Translations under genes and position numbers: made by a program
Shown: positions 36,735 to 48,001 of the stretch, piece after piece
How the letters are laid out: each line of letters starts with the position of its first letter
Numbering within the stretch: the first letter of the stretch is position 1
Notes under the pieces: model-generated
Seen by the model: the letters and a program-made list of their open reading frames with translations, nothing else
Databases searched by the model: none
Told to the model about the DNA's origin: nothing
NCBI RefSeq assembly: GCF_018100905.1
Contig: NZ_JAGJEG010000014.1
Span: 1 to 64,000, forward strand
Source: Pseudoalteromonas sp. MMG010
GTDB taxonomy: Bacteria; Pseudomonadota; Gammaproteobacteria; Enterobacterales; Alteromonadaceae
Direction of reading: 5' to 3'
DNA: 64,000 bases

Positions 36735-37670
36735 TTTTAAGTGATTAAGACATTTATTCACAAAGAGACGCTTCGCTCAGGAGGCGCTGCGCTTTGGAGT
36801 AGTGACTTAGTAATTTAGTGATTAAAACGTGTTTATTGGCTTCTCATTTACCCTCATTTGCTTCTCTTTGTGAGCATTGGTTTTTGTCTTTGGTTTTTAA
36901 GTGATTAAGTGACTATTTGCACAAAGAGGCGCTTCGCTGATGAGACGCTGCGCTTTAGAGTAGTGACTTAGTAATGTAGTGATTAGATCTTGTTTTGGCT
37001 TCTCATTGTGAGCAGTGGTTTTTGTCTTTTTTTAAGTGACTATTTGCACAAAGAGACGCTTCGCTGATGAGGCGCTGCGCTTTTGGAGAAGTAATAAGTG
37101 AATTAGTAATTTTGGGATTAGATCGTGTTTATTGGCTTCTCATTTACTCTCATTTTCTTCTCTTTGTGAGCAATGGCTTTTGTTTTTGGTTTTTAAGTGA
37201 TTAAGTGACAATTAGCACAAAGAGGCGCTTCGCTCAGGAGGCGCTGCGCTTTAGAGTAGTAATTTAGTGACTAGATCGTGTTTATTGGCTTCTCATTTAC
37301 TCTCATTTGCTTCTCTTTGTGAGCATTGTTTTTGTCTTTTGTCTTTTGTCTTTGGTTTTTAGTGATTAAGTGACTATTTGCACAAAGAGACGCTGCGCTC
37401 AGGAGGCGCTGCGCTTTAGAGTAGTGACTTAGTAACTTAGTAACTTAGTGATTAGAACTTGTTTTTTGTGTTTTGGCTTCTCATTTACCCTCATTTGCTT
37501 CTCTTTGTGAGCAATGGTTTTGGCTTTTGTTTTTAGTGATTAAGTGACTATTTGCACAAAGAGACGCTTCGCTGATGAGGCGCTGCGCTTTAGAGTCGTG
37601 ACTTAGTGACTAGAACTTGTTTTTTTGTGTTTTGTCTTCTCATTTGCCCTCATTTTCTTCTCTTTGTGAG
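36735..37670 (+). repeat. Interspersed ~160-bp repeat array, part 3 (6 units)
   Basis: Same unit and orientation. Cores start at 36759, 36920, 37047, 37216, 37381 and 37555; spacings are 161, 127, 169, 165 and 174. The array ends with CTTCTCTTTGTGAG about 85 bases before the DTW-domain gene start. The unit at 37381 has CGCTGCGCT in both half-sites, a sign of gene conversion between the half-sites. Confidence 0.93.
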
Positions 37671-37757
37671 TAGTGTTGTTTGCTTTGTGGGTTGATATCT
37701 ATTTTTTTTGATTTTGGTTACAATACGCGCCGCGCAATTTATAGGTATTTAACAATA

Positions 37758-38453
37758 GTGGAAAACTCACAACACAACTCAGTACTCACATTACGAGCCA
37801 AGCAAATTAGCGAGTCGCGTCGTGAATTTAATGCCAGAGGCGGTAAGATGGACCGTTGCGAGCGTTGTTTAATCGCAAAGCATTACTGTATTTGTGAAGG
37901 GGTAGAGCAGGCAAGTAGCGACGCTGCGGTGTGTTTATTAATGTACCATAACGAAAGTTTTAAACCGTCAAATACCGGGCGGCTCATTGCTGAGATTGTA
38001 CCTGATAACTATGCATTTCGATGGGATAGAACAGAGCCTGACGAACAGCTTTTAGCTTTAATCGCAGATCCGCGCTATCAACCCTTTGTTATTTTTCCTG
38101 CTGAAGATGTTGAGCCGGGTAGGGCGGTTGCTGTTGTTGATAAAATAGAGGGTAAAAAACCATTATTTATTTTTTTAGATGGCACTTGGCGCGAAGCCAA
38201 AAAAATGATCAGAAAAAGTCCTTATTTAGACAACATACCGGTTTTATCTATAACCGCCGATAAACTTTCGGATTATCGTTTACGTATTGCCCCTCATGCC
38301 CACCAATTAGGGACAGCTGAGGTGGCTATTATGGTACTTGCTTTGGCGGGTGAGCACGATGCTGCAGAGAAATTAGAGCAGCACTTTATGAAATTTCGTG
38401 ATGCTTATTTATTGGGAAAACGTAACAAAGGTAGGCCAATAGGCTTTACTTAA
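37758..38453 (+). CDS. tapT: DTW-domain tRNA-uridine aminocarboxypropyltransferase
   Basis: 231 aa from the GTG at 37758; the N-terminus VLTLRAKQISESRREFNARGG then matches the YfiP/TapT family, while the longer TTG frame runs back toward the repeat array. Cys-rich CERCLIAKHYCIC near residue 35 is a zinc-type site. The DTW-type motif is LDGTWREAKKM near 145, and AEVAIMVL lies near 195. TapT adds the acp group from S-adenosylmethionine to U47 of tRNAs (known for E. coli). There is no clear ribosome site. The promoter probably lies in or next to the last repeat unit. Confidence 0.85.
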   Translation: MENSQHNSVLTLRAKQISESRREFNARGGKMDRCERCLIAKHYCICEGVEQASSDAAVCLLMYHNESFKPSNTGRLIAEIVPDNYAFRWDRTEPDEQLLALIADPRYQPFVIFPAEDVEPGRAVAVVDKIEGKKPLFIFLDGTWREAKKMIRKSPYLDNIPVLSITADKLSDYRLRIAPHAHQLGTAEVAIMVLALAGEHDAAEKLEQHFMKFRDAYLLGKRNKGRPIGFT

Positions 38454-38568
38454 CGTTTTTTAGCTGCTAATTTGAGCAATGTCTATGGTGAGAATATACT
38501 GATTTTATTACTTAAAATCATAACAGGTGGTACTTGCTGTGGCTTTTAATTGTTCAAAGGAGAAGATC

Positions 38569-39060
38569 ATGAAAAGTTTAAAGTTATTAACATTAGCAGT
38601 TGGTTTAAGTTCTGTTGGATTTGTACAAGCGGGTGAGTCGGTTGTTAAATGGCAAGATTTTGATAACTACCGCGATGTACGTGCGTCTAACCAATCACCT
38701 AATTCGTTCGAAAAGCAAATTACGATGAATTTTGATAAGCACTTTGCGAAGTTAGCTAAAAAACTACCCAGTGGTTACAAGCTTAACGTAGAGGTTACCG
38801 ATCTAGATTTAGCGGGTGACGTAGAGTTTTCTGCTGCTAGAGAAGTAAGAGTGATTGAGCCTATATACTACCCACGTATGAAGCTGTCTTATACCGTAAC
38901 TAATCAGCAAGGCGAAGTAGTAAGCCAAAGCAGTGAAGTTTCGTTAAAAGATAGAGGGTTTTTAGATAAAATAAAACGTTCTAGCTCTCGCTCTTTTTAT
39001 TACGAAAAACGTTTAGTAACAAGCTGGTTTAATTCAGAAGTGTTATCAACGCTAAGCTAA
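38569..39060 (+). CDS. DUF3016 secreted protein
   Basis: 163 aa from the ATG at 38569, preceded by a strong AAGGAGA. The signal peptide ends VGFVQA. The mature part has VKWQDFDNYRDVR near the start and VEVTDLDLAGDVEF centrally, which recall DUF3016, a family of unknown function common in marine gammaproteobacteria. It is likely periplasmic. Its own terminator follows. Confidence 0.75.
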   Translation: MKSLKLLTLAVGLSSVGFVQAGESVVKWQDFDNYRDVRASNQSPNSFEKQITMNFDKHFAKLAKKLPSGYKLNVEVTDLDLAGDVEFSAAREVRVIEPIYYPRMKLSYTVTNQQGEVVSQSSEVSLKDRGFLDKIKRSSSRSFYYEKRLVTSWFNSEVLSTLS

Positions 39061-39080
39061 AAATCGTTAAATTAAATGTG

Positions 39081-39109
39081 AAAATGCCGATAAATTATAT
39101 CGGCATTTT
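39081..39109 (+). terminator. Terminator after the DUF3016 gene
   Basis: 12-bp perfect stem AAAATGCCGATA / TATCGGCATTTT with a 5-base loop. Flanking A and T runs make it bidirectional, shared with the convergent small gene. Confidence 0.88.
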
Positions 39110-39144
39110 GGTATTTATTGTTTAATCACTTTTTATCGCTTTGG

Positions 39145-39435
39145 TTATTTAAACGTGGCTAGCAAACTGAGTAGCTGTTGTAATTTTAATACCGTATTTT
39201 TTAGCTTTTCTTCGCTAAAGCCCTCACCATTTAAACTCTCTACATCGGCTGCGACATCAAGCACATAAGGTTTAAAGCGTTTTGCTTCAAAGTTAAATCC
39301 TGCGTCGGCTGCAAATAATGCGGTGAATTTACCATGCCCTTGCTGTTGTAACTCATCAAGTTTTTTATCAGCATCAAGTGCCTGACGATAAACAATTTTT
39401 AAGTTAGCGTTGAGCTGTTCAATAATCGATTCCAT
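39145..39435 (-). CDS. Small helical protein, weakly PriC-like
   Basis: 96 aa, predicted all-helical, with no signal peptide. The pattern KFTALFAADAGFNFEAKRFKPYVLDV followed by a helix of LKNTVLKLQQLLSLLATF faintly recalls the PriC primosomal family, but it is half the length of E. coli PriC and I cannot confirm this. Convergent with the DUF3016 gene across a shared terminator. Confidence 0.5.
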   Translation of the reverse strand: MESIIEQLNANLKIVYRQALDADKKLDELQQQGHGKFTALFAADAGFNFEAKRFKPYVLDVAADVESLNGEGFSEEKLKNTVLKLQQLLSLLATFK

Positions 39436-39513
39436 GGTTTTCCTAAAGCTTTACTCTTTTATGCCGACATAATACGTGTATTCAATTTAAAAGTCAGGCG
39501 GATTAACAATATC

Positions 39514-39723
39514 ATGAATATATCAAATACACGTTTACCTACCATGCCAAATTCTAATGAAGGCGGTGAAGTACTTAGCGCGGCATTATCTAAAAAACAA
39601 CTGCAAGCAGATGGTGCTACGGCACTTCAGCTAGTTGATAGTGCAGCACAAGCTACAGCGGCTCAAACGCCTGCTAAGTCTGCCACGGCTTCATTGGGCA
39701 ATAATATTGATGTTTATGTTTAA
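39514..39723 (+). CDS. Small YjfB-like protein of unknown function
   Basis: 69 aa, Ala/Gln/Thr-rich, no membrane helix. It starts NISNTRLP and ends LGNNIDVYV; small YjfB-type putative motility proteins have a similar NID-V/Y end. The resemblance is weak. It lies close to the 3' end of epmB, on the opposite strand, with a six-base gap. Confidence 0.5.
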   Translation: MNISNTRLPTMPNSNEGGEVLSAALSKKQLQADGATALQLVDSAAQATAAQTPAKSATASLGNNIDVYV

Positions 39724-39729
39724 GTAAAA

Positions 39730-40743
39730 CTAAACAAGCTTTAAATCGATTGGGGTTTTACTTTTTTGCCCGCCAATCTCTCTTACTAATTTAGGGACTA
39801 AAAACCCCGGTAGTTCCTTTAGTAATTCAGCCATTATTTTAATCGCTTGTTGTTGCTGTATATCAAAATGGCTTGCACCCTCTACTTTATCGAGCAAATA
39901 TAAGTAATAAGGCAAAATAGCTGCATCAAATAATGCTTCGCTTAAATTAATTTGCGCTTCGGTGGTGTCATTCACATCTTTTAAAATAACGGCTTGGTTT
40001 AATAAGGTTACGTTAGCTTGCTTTAATTTAAGCATGGCGTGTTTAAAGTCGTCATCAATTTCGTTGGCATGATTAATGTGGTTTATAAATATAATTTGTA
40101 AACTAGAGCGTTTTAAGCGCTGACACAGCTCATCGGTTATCCGTGAAGGGATCACCACAGGTAAACGGCTATGAATACGCATGCGTTTAATTTGTGGCAG
40201 TTGTTCAAGTTCATCTAAAAACCAGCTTATCGCATCGTCTTTGGCCATTAGTGGATCGCCGCCACTTAAAATAACCTCATTAATATCTGGGTCTGATTTT
40301 ATATAGTTAAGGGTATTGAGTAGCTCACGTTTATTTAATTGGTTTTCTTGATACGGAAAATGTCGCCTAAAACAATAACGACAGTTAATCGCACATCCGG
40401 TTTTAAACATGATTAAAACGCGCGACTTATATTTATGTAATAACCCGGGTTGCTCGTTATCTTGTTCAAGTAATGGATCTTTATTAAACCCCGCTTTTGT
40501 TAAAAATTCTTGGTGGCGTGGCATTACTTGCAGTAAAAGTGGATCGTTGGCATCGCCTTTACGAATTTTTTTTATAAAAGGCACGGGCACGCGCACAGGG
40601 AATAAACTGCGAGCTTTTAGGTCGTTTTCATGTACTTGGCTCGATAAACCGACCATTTCTAGCAAGGTTTTTGGGCATGTAACCACATTTGCTAATTCTT
40701 TTTGCCAGTTTTTATGCAAATTTGCTTCATTTCTTTGTATCAT
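39730..40743 (-). CDS. epmB: EF-P (R)-beta-lysine synthase, radical SAM (EpmB)
   Basis: 337 aa, close to the E. coli length. The radical-SAM cluster is CAINCRYCFRRHFPY near residue 110, and VILSGGDPLM follows near 157. The C-terminus DLKLV lacks the extra domain of clostridial lysine 2,3-aminomutase. EpmB isomerises alpha-lysine to (R)-beta-lysine, which EpmA then attaches to EF-P. An in-frame GTG six bases upstream is an alternative start. It diverges from efp with about 40 bases between start codons, so the two genes probably share a compact promoter region. Confidence 0.95.
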   Translation of the reverse strand: MIQRNEANLHKNWQKELANVVTCPKTLLEMVGLSSQVHENDLKARSLFPVRVPVPFIKKIRKGDANDPLLLQVMPRHQEFLTKAGFNKDPLLEQDNEQPGLLHKYKSRVLIMFKTGCAINCRYCFRRHFPYQENQLNKRELLNTLNYIKSDPDINEVILSGGDPLMAKDDAISWFLDELEQLPQIKRMRIHSRLPVVIPSRITDELCQRLKRSSLQIIFINHINHANEIDDDFKHAMLKLKQANVTLLNQAVILKDVNDTTEAQINLSEALFDAAILPYYLYLLDKVEGASHFDIQQQQAIKIMAELLKELPGFLVPKLVREIGGQKSKTPIDLKLV

Positions 40744-40783
40744 TGGCACGTAGATTACTCGAAAAATATAAATAGAGGAAACG

Positions 40784-41350
40784 ATGGCGAATTATAGCAC
40801 CAACGAGTTCAAGGGCGGCCTAAAAATTATGATGGACGGCGAACCTTGCAGTATTTTAGAAAATGAAATGGTAAAACCGGGTAAAGGCCAAGCTTTTAAC
40901 CGTGTTCGTATTCGTAAACTTATCTCTGGTAAGGTGCTTGAAAAAACCTTTAAATCAGGCGACTCGGTAGAGGGCGCTGATGTAATGGATACAGATTTAG
41001 CCTACCTTTACACCGATGGTGAGTTTTGGCATTTTATGAACAACGATACCTTTGAGCAAATTGCCGCAGACGAAAAAGCACTGGGCGAAGCGGGTAAGTG
41101 GTTAGTTGAAAACGATGTATGTACCATTACATTATGGAATGGCAGCCCGATTGTAGTAACGCCACCTAACTTTGTTGAGTTAGAAATTACCGAGACCGAT
41201 CCTGGCCTTAAAGGCGATACAGCAGGTACCGGTGGTAAACCAGCTACATTAAGTACTGGCGCAGTTGTACGAGTTCCGTTATTTGTACAAATTGGCGAAG
41301 TTATTAAAGTAGACACACGCAGTGGTGAATACGTAGGCCGTGTTAAGTAA
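40784..41350 (+). CDS. efp: Elongation factor P
   Basis: 188 aa, full length. KOW-like domain I carries the modification site Lys34 in [10 protein letters not shown], and domain III ends [14 protein letters not shown] relieves ribosome stalling at polyproline motifs and needs beta-lysylation of Lys34. The two modifying enzymes are encoded on either side (epmB, epmA), so the whole module is in one place. GAGGA precedes the ATG. Confidence 0.98.
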   Translation: MANYSTNEFKGGLKIMMDGEPCSILENEMVKPGKGQAFNRVRIRKLISGKVLEKTFKSGDSVEGADVMDTDLAYLYTDGEFWHFMNNDTFEQIAADEKALGEAGKWLVENDVCTITLWNGSPIVVTPPNFVELEITETDPGLKGDTAGTGGKPATLSTGAVVRVPLFVQIGEVIKVDTRSGEYVGRVK

Positions 41351-41369
41351 TTATTAGCGCAGCTTAATA

Positions 41370-41397
41370 AATCCCAGCTTAAGCTGGGATTTTTTTT
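41370..41397 (+). terminator. Terminator/attenuator between efp and epmA
   Basis: Near-perfect palindrome AATCCCAGCTTAAGCTGGGATT followed by a T run (to 41397). The epmA ribosome site starts right after the T run, so epmA mRNA must come from read-through, which would keep EpmA far below EF-P. Confidence 0.88.
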
Positions 41398-41407
41398 GGA
41401 GAAAATA

Positions 41408-42382
41408 ATGTCAGTTAATCTTTGGGCGCCCAGTGCTAGCATAGCAACACTAAAACAGCGTGCTCATATTATGCATACAATTCGTCACTTTTTTTATCAG
41501 CGAGCAGTGATGGAAGTTGAAACACCAAGCTTAAGCCAAGCAAGTGTAACCGATGTACACTTAGCCAGTTTTAGTACGTCGTTTGTTGGTCCTGGCCACG
41601 CTAAAGGGTTGCCGCTGTATTTACAAACCTCTCCTGAGTTTGCCATGAAACGCTTGTTAGCGGCCGATTCTGGCGCTATTTTTCAAATATGTAAGGCATT
41701 TCGTAACGAAGAAGCCGGAAAACATCATAATCCTGAATTTACAATGCTTGAATGGTATCGCCCAGGCTTTGATGAATTTGCTTTAATGGATGAAATGAAT
41801 GCGCTTATAAAGTTAGTATTACAGGTCCCTGATGCAGAGCGTGTTAGTTATCAGCAAGCATTTATAAATGCACTAGGGGTCGATCCATTAACAGCAAGTG
41901 TTGAACAATTACAAGCCCTTGCTTGCGAACAAGGTTTTGCTGATATTGCACAGCACGAACCCGATAAAGATACCTTATTACAACTGCTTTTTTGTATGAA
42001 AGTAGAGCCAACTATTGGCCAACAAGTTCCTTGTTTTGTGTATCACTTTCCGGCATCGCAAGCCGCATTAGCCCAAATTTGCGCACACGATGAGCGTGTA
42101 GCTGGGCGCTTTGAGCTTTATTATAAAAATATGGAGCTGGCAAACGGCTTTAACGAACTCACAAATGCAAACGAGCAAGCACAACGTTTTAATCAAGATA
42201 ACGCATACCGTGAGCAGCATGGCCTAGCCCAAGTACCAATGGATAAACGGCTAATACAAGCCCTTGAGCACGGTTTACCGGCCTGTGCAGGGGTTGCCTT
42301 AGGGATAGACCGCTTAATTATGCTAGCTACCAATAAACAGCAAATAAAAGACGTTATTGCGTTTGATATACACCGAGCTTAA
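41408..42382 (+). CDS. epmA: EF-P lysine ligase (EpmA, class II LysRS paralogue)
   Basis: 324 aa, matching E. coli EpmA (325). Class II synthetase motif 2 is [13 protein letters not shown], followed by [15 protein letters not shown], and motif 3 is [12 protein letters not shown] near the end. The N-terminal anticodon-binding domain of true LysRS is missing, as expected. It activates (R)-beta-lysine and transfers it to Lys34 of EF-P. The ATG at 41408 has GGAGA just after the preceding terminator. Confidence 0.97.
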   Translation: MSVNLWAPSASIATLKQRAHIMHTIRHFFYQRAVMEVETPSLSQASVTDVHLASFSTSFVGPGHAKGLPLYLQTSPEFAMKRLLAADSGAIFQICKAFRNEEAGKHHNPEFTMLEWYRPGFDEFALMDEMNALIKLVLQVPDAERVSYQQAFINALGVDPLTASVEQLQALACEQGFADIAQHEPDKDTLLQLLFCMKVEPTIGQQVPCFVYHFPASQAALAQICAHDERVAGRFELYYKNMELANGFNELTNANEQAQRFNQDNAYREQHGLAQVPMDKRLIQALEHGLPACAGVALGIDRLIMLATNKQQIKDVIAFDIHRA

Positions 42383-42413
42383 CTTAGTCTCAATAGAGAT
42401 TGGGCTATAAAAA

Positions 42414-42438
42414 AAACGGCGTTATATTAACGCCGTTT
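42414..42438 (+). terminator. Bidirectional terminator, epmA / TonB receptor
   Basis: 11-bp stem AAACGGCGTTA / TAACGCCGTTT with a 3-base loop, flanked by A and T runs, between convergent genes. Confidence 0.9.
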
Positions 42439-42468
42439 ATTTCATTCCTTTAACTTAACGCTTTTTAT

Positions 42469-44568
42469 TTATAAGTTAAGCGTAAAGGTCACCCCAGCGA
42501 CACGTGGCTCACCAAGTTGAACGTAGGTGTGAGTTTCGTAGCCATCAAGTGGGTCGTTACCAAATTCAAAACCACGCGTAGGTACTTCTTCATCAAATAC
42601 ATTACGTGCCCATGCGCGTACTGCCCATGTTTCGGCTTCGTACCCAAAACCTAAATTAACTAAATTAGTGCTGGGTGCTTGCGAGTTGTGACTATCTGAA
42701 AAATAGTAATCGTCTTTGCCTTCAACACCGACCATGGCGTATATCGCATCGCTAAAGTAGTAGCGTGCATTCGCTGCGTATTGATATTTAGGCGATTGCG
42801 CTTGCTCGCGGCCATCTTGGTTTAACCCCGATTGTGTGACAAAGTCGTCTATTTCGGTATTTAAATATCCGGCACTGGCTGTAATCGTTAAATTGTCGGT
42901 AAGTAAGTAGCTACCTTCAATTTCTAATCCATAGTTACTGCCTGAACTTGCATTATCAACATAGCCAGTAAATTGTTGACCTTCTACCTGCCATGACTTT
43001 AATTGAATATCGTCGCGGTGCATGTAAAAAGCCGCTAAACGTAGGGCTAGCTTTTCATCAAGTGATGATCCTTTTACGCCAAATTCGCCGCTCCATAAAT
43101 ACTCAGGTGCAAAGCTGGTGTGTTCGGCAAAAAAATCAGCGCTTAGGCTTAAGCCTTCATCTTTAGCTTTTGCTAATGCTTCTGAATTAATACCACCGGC
43201 TTTGTAGCCACGGGTAATGCTTGCGTAGATCATAGTGCGGTCAATAACTTGGTATTCTAAGGCAACTTTACCACCGACCATAGTGTCGTCAGTGCTTTGA
43301 ATAAAACCATTGTTATCAAGGTAGTCGCCTTGGTATTGCTCTATACGTAAACCTGTAATTAGTGTGGTTTTTGTACCAATTGATGTTGCAACTTGACCAT
43401 AAGCGGCTAAATTACTGGTTTCGTATGTTGATGTAAATGGGTTACTTAACCATGTATATTGGCGCTCTAAATCAACATCGCGAGTTTGGTAGTACACACC
43501 AGCAACCCAACTATTATCTTTTGCATTTAGTTGTAAATTTACCGATTTGTCGTCTCTGTCGCGGGTATATAAATCAGTAGAGCTGTAACCCCAAGGGTGT
43601 AAACCTGCGGCACATAATTGTGCTTCTGCTTCGTCGTTACACACCCAGTCTTCGTCGTAACTGTATAAAAGTTCACTGTCGATAGCCGATAAATTTAAAC
43701 TTACATTTAGATTATCAAAGCCGGTGTAGGTATTAGCAATGCCTACAGCAATACTTTTTTGGTTATCTTGCCCTGGTTCGTCGGCAACACTGTTACGGCT
43801 GTTATCGAGGGTAAAAGCATCGTAGCCATTGTTTATGTCGATGTAGTGTAGGTTTAATTCGGTATTTAAGTGTTCAGTTAGCTGGCTGTTTAATTTAAAG
43901 CGTGCAACTTGTTCGTCTTGTGATTGCGTTGACTCGTTTAAATAAAGGTTATCTACATAACCATCTGACTTACGGCGAAAGTAGCTTACACGCGCGCTTG
44001 TATCGTCGGTTAGCCCAGTACTTATAGCAAGTCCTGCTTCGCGTGAGTTGTAAGTGCCCACGCCTAAATGTAATTTTAAACTTGGATCGGTACTTGGTTG
44101 AGCTGACTGCATTTGAATCATACCAGCCATGCCATCGGCACCAAATCGTGTACCTTGCGGACCACGATAAATTTCTATCTGATCTACGTCAAACAATAAC
44201 GAGCTGCCACCTAAGCCTGAGTAATTAATGTTATCAATAACCAATCCTACAGAAGGGTTAATAGGGTCAACAAATTGAGAGCGTAAACCAACACCACGAA
44301 TTTGAATAAAGCGACCGCGCGACGCGCCAGCCGTAAAATTAACATTAGCGGCGCTCGCTAATAGTTCATCTAAGTAGGTTGCACCACGAAGATTTACTTC
44401 ATCTTCGCTAAATAAGCTCGCACTTGCACTTAGCGTTTGTATGCTTTCATTTTGAAAATCACCAGTAACAACGATTTTTTCAATGTTACTATCTTCGGCG
44501 AATACGCTATTACTTGTAGCTAAAAGTGGTAGTAATGATGCAGTTATTAAAGAAAGACGTAAGTTCAT
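42469..44568 (-). CDS. TonB-dependent outer-membrane receptor
   Basis: 699 aa with a signal peptide cut after NSVFA. A TonB box (EKIVVTG) comes about ten residues into the mature chain. The plug domain (about 45-165) has the usual RGVGLRSQ and IEIYRGPQGTRFGADGMAG. The 22-stranded barrel follows, with FDEEVPTRGF and a terminal TFTLNL. The barrel contains a Cys pair (WVCNDEAEAQLCAAG) probably forming a loop disulfide. The substrate is not readable: it may be a siderophore, a vitamin or a carbohydrate. It diverges from a thioesterase gene. No riboswitch or Fur box was recognised upstream. Confidence 0.92.
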   Translation of the reverse strand: MNLRLSLITASLLPLLATSNSVFAEDSNIEKIVVTGDFQNESIQTLSASASLFSEDEVNLRGATYLDELLASAANVNFTAGASRGRFIQIRGVGLRSQFVDPINPSVGLVIDNINYSGLGGSSLLFDVDQIEIYRGPQGTRFGADGMAGMIQMQSAQPSTDPSLKLHLGVGTYNSREAGLAISTGLTDDTSARVSYFRRKSDGYVDNLYLNESTQSQDEQVARFKLNSQLTEHLNTELNLHYIDINNGYDAFTLDNSRNSVADEPGQDNQKSIAVGIANTYTGFDNLNVSLNLSAIDSELLYSYDEDWVCNDEAEAQLCAAGLHPWGYSSTDLYTRDRDDKSVNLQLNAKDNSWVAGVYYQTRDVDLERQYTWLSNPFTSTYETSNLAAYGQVATSIGTKTTLITGLRIEQYQGDYLDNNGFIQSTDDTMVGGKVALEYQVIDRTMIYASITRGYKAGGINSEALAKAKDEGLSLSADFFAEHTSFAPEYLWSGEFGVKGSSLDEKLALRLAAFYMHRDDIQLKSWQVEGQQFTGYVDNASSGSNYGLEIEGSYLLTDNLTITASAGYLNTEIDDFVTQSGLNQDGREQAQSPKYQYAANARYYFSDAIYAMVGVEGKDDYYFSDSHNSQAPSTNLVNLGFGYEAETWAVRAWARNVFDEEVPTRGFEFGNDPLDGYETHTYVQLGEPRVAGVTFTLNL

Positions 44569-44668
44569 TTTATAGTTTTACTTCATTTAAGGGACTTATA
44601 TGGTAGCAATAAAATCTGCCTTTGTGCTATAAACGCACAAATTTTATATGCAAACAAAGGTAAACAAG

Positions 44669-45067
44669 ATGACTTTTAAAGTTAATTTTAAAGTGCGTCA
44701 TTACGAGTGTGATCTACAAGGAATTGTAAATAATAGTGTATATTTTAATTATTTAGAGCATGCTAGACACGAATTTTTGCTTGCAAATGGCATTGATTTT
44801 GTAAGGCTTGCGAAAGAAAAAATTAACTTAGTGGTGATTCGTAGTGAAGTTGATTATAAACAATCGTTATTACCCGACGATGAGTTTTATATTAGCGTTG
44901 AGCCGGTGCGAATTAGTACTTTAAAGTTTGCATTTATACAGCGTTTAATGCGCATAAAAGATGAAAAACTAATGCTAAAGGCAAAAGTGATTGGCACCTC
45001 GGTAAACGAAAGTGGGCGCCCTTTTTTACCTCAAGAGATAGATACGCTGTTTAAAAAATTAGGCTAA
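44669..45067 (+). CDS. YbgC-like hot-dog acyl-CoA thioesterase
   Basis: 132 aa from the ATG at 44669 (AAGG upstream); an ATG seven codons earlier is possible. It has the 4-hydroxybenzoyl-CoA thioesterase pattern: RHYECDLQGIVNNSVYFNYLEHAR with the catalytic Asp, then VVIRSEVDYKQSLLPDDEF. Cytosolic, hydrolyses acyl-CoA thioesters; substrate unknown. It is not in the tol-pal cluster where true ybgC usually sits. Confidence 0.85.
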   Translation: MTFKVNFKVRHYECDLQGIVNNSVYFNYLEHARHEFLLANGIDFVRLAKEKINLVVIRSEVDYKQSLLPDDEFYISVEPVRISTLKFAFIQRLMRIKDEKLMLKAKVIGTSVNESGRPFLPQEIDTLFKKLG

Positions 45068-45204
45068 TTACTTCTAATCATTGCGTTTTAATAAATTGTT
45101 TATAAGTTAGACAAAAGATTTACAAACAAAACCGTGTTTTTTAACGGAATTTTTTTTAAAAAATTGTTATTATTACAATAATTAGACAAAACGTTAGTAG
45201 TTAA

Positions 45205-45612
45205 ATGAAATTAGTAGTGATACCGATGTTGTTCATCGGTTTATGTATGGGGTGTGCAAGCACCGACAGTGTTAACTCTGAGCAGTTAAAATATAGCCAA
45301 TGGCAATTAGAACAAGTAAACGGTGTTATGGTGCCAAGTACCGTTGAAGCATCAATGGGGTTTATCGAAGCGCTACAAATAAATGGGTTTGCAGGGTGTA
45401 ACAAATTTTTTGGTGAAGGCGTTTTAGAGCAAAACCGTTTAACTGTAAATAAGTTAGGTAAAACGCGTAAGCAGTGTTCAAGCGAACTCAATACCATTGA
45501 AAAACAACTACTAAACACCTTGAAAAATGGTGCTGACGTGTCGATGCAAAATCAAAAGTTAGTGATGCAAGGCGAGCAAGAGTTAATATTTAAAGAAAAA
45601 TTGCCATTATAA
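45205..45612 (+). CDS. META-domain (HslJ-like) lipoprotein
   Basis: 135 aa. The signal ends with lipobox CMGC (Cys about residue 17). The META domain covers the rest: WQLEQVNGVMVPS, then GFAGCNKFFGEGVLEQNRL with the conserved GCN, and KTRKQCS. E. coli HslJ of this fold is linked to novobiocin resistance. It is a second META protein in the window besides the one at 59.7 kb. The preceding gap of about 135 bases is AT-rich. Confidence 0.85.
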   Translation: MKLVVIPMLFIGLCMGCASTDSVNSEQLKYSQWQLEQVNGVMVPSTVEASMGFIEALQINGFAGCNKFFGEGVLEQNRLTVNKLGKTRKQCSSELNTIEKQLLNTLKNGADVSMQNQKLVMQGEQELIFKEKLPL

Positions 45613-45706
45613 AATACCCCTTGCGGGTGAAATTTTTCTGACGTACACTCAACATCGATTTTAAAAGTCACTACTTTTTAAATTATAAACATAATTAGAT
45701 TTAAAA

Positions 45707-45803
45707 CTTGTCGGAGTGCCTAAACTATTTAGTTAGTTGTAGGCTGAGATCGCGAAAGCGGGATCCGTGAACCTGATCAGGTTAAAACCTGCGTAGGGAA
45801 CAA
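45707..45803 (+). promoter_or_regulatory. TPP riboswitch (THI element)
   Basis: All landmarks are present in order: CGGAGTGCC, then GGCTGAGATCG, then the conserved CCGTGAACCTGATCAGG, TTAAAACCTGCGTAGGGAA and CAAG. It lies 170 bases before thiC and is followed by a terminator hairpin, so thiamine pyrophosphate should switch off the whole thi operon by early termination. Confidence 0.97.
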
Positions 45804-45814
45804 GCTGCCTAAAC

Positions 45815-45838
45815 AGGACGCTTGTGCGTCTTTTTTTA
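45815..45838 (+). terminator. Riboswitch-controlled terminator
   Basis: AGGACGC, loop TTGT, GCGTCTT and then a T run, directly after the riboswitch. This is the expected OFF-state expression platform. Confidence 0.88.
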
Positions 45839-45943
45839 TGCGCATAAGTTTATTACCTCCTGCCGGCTGGCAAAATTAGCACCTAAAGTTCGGCGCTAAT
45901 TTACGATCCATATTGGCGTTATGCCTTTCTCTTTTTCTTCTGA

Positions 45944-47926
<1,983 letters not shown>

Positions 47927-48001
47927 CTAAAATGCTCGGTTTTAGCACTACAATAAAGTTAACACCGAGCGCTTTTAAACGACTAACAAAAGAAGGTTTT
48001 T

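Noticed and set aside
32740..37670. The repeat array as a CRISPR locus
   Set aside because: The repeated unit is about 160 bp and variable, the sequences between cores are themselves repeated, and no cas genes are present.
37680..37757. Longer TTG start for the DTW-domain protein
   Set aside because: The extra 26 residues begin just beyond the last repeat unit and have no family likeness; the GTG at 37758 gives the expected N-terminus.
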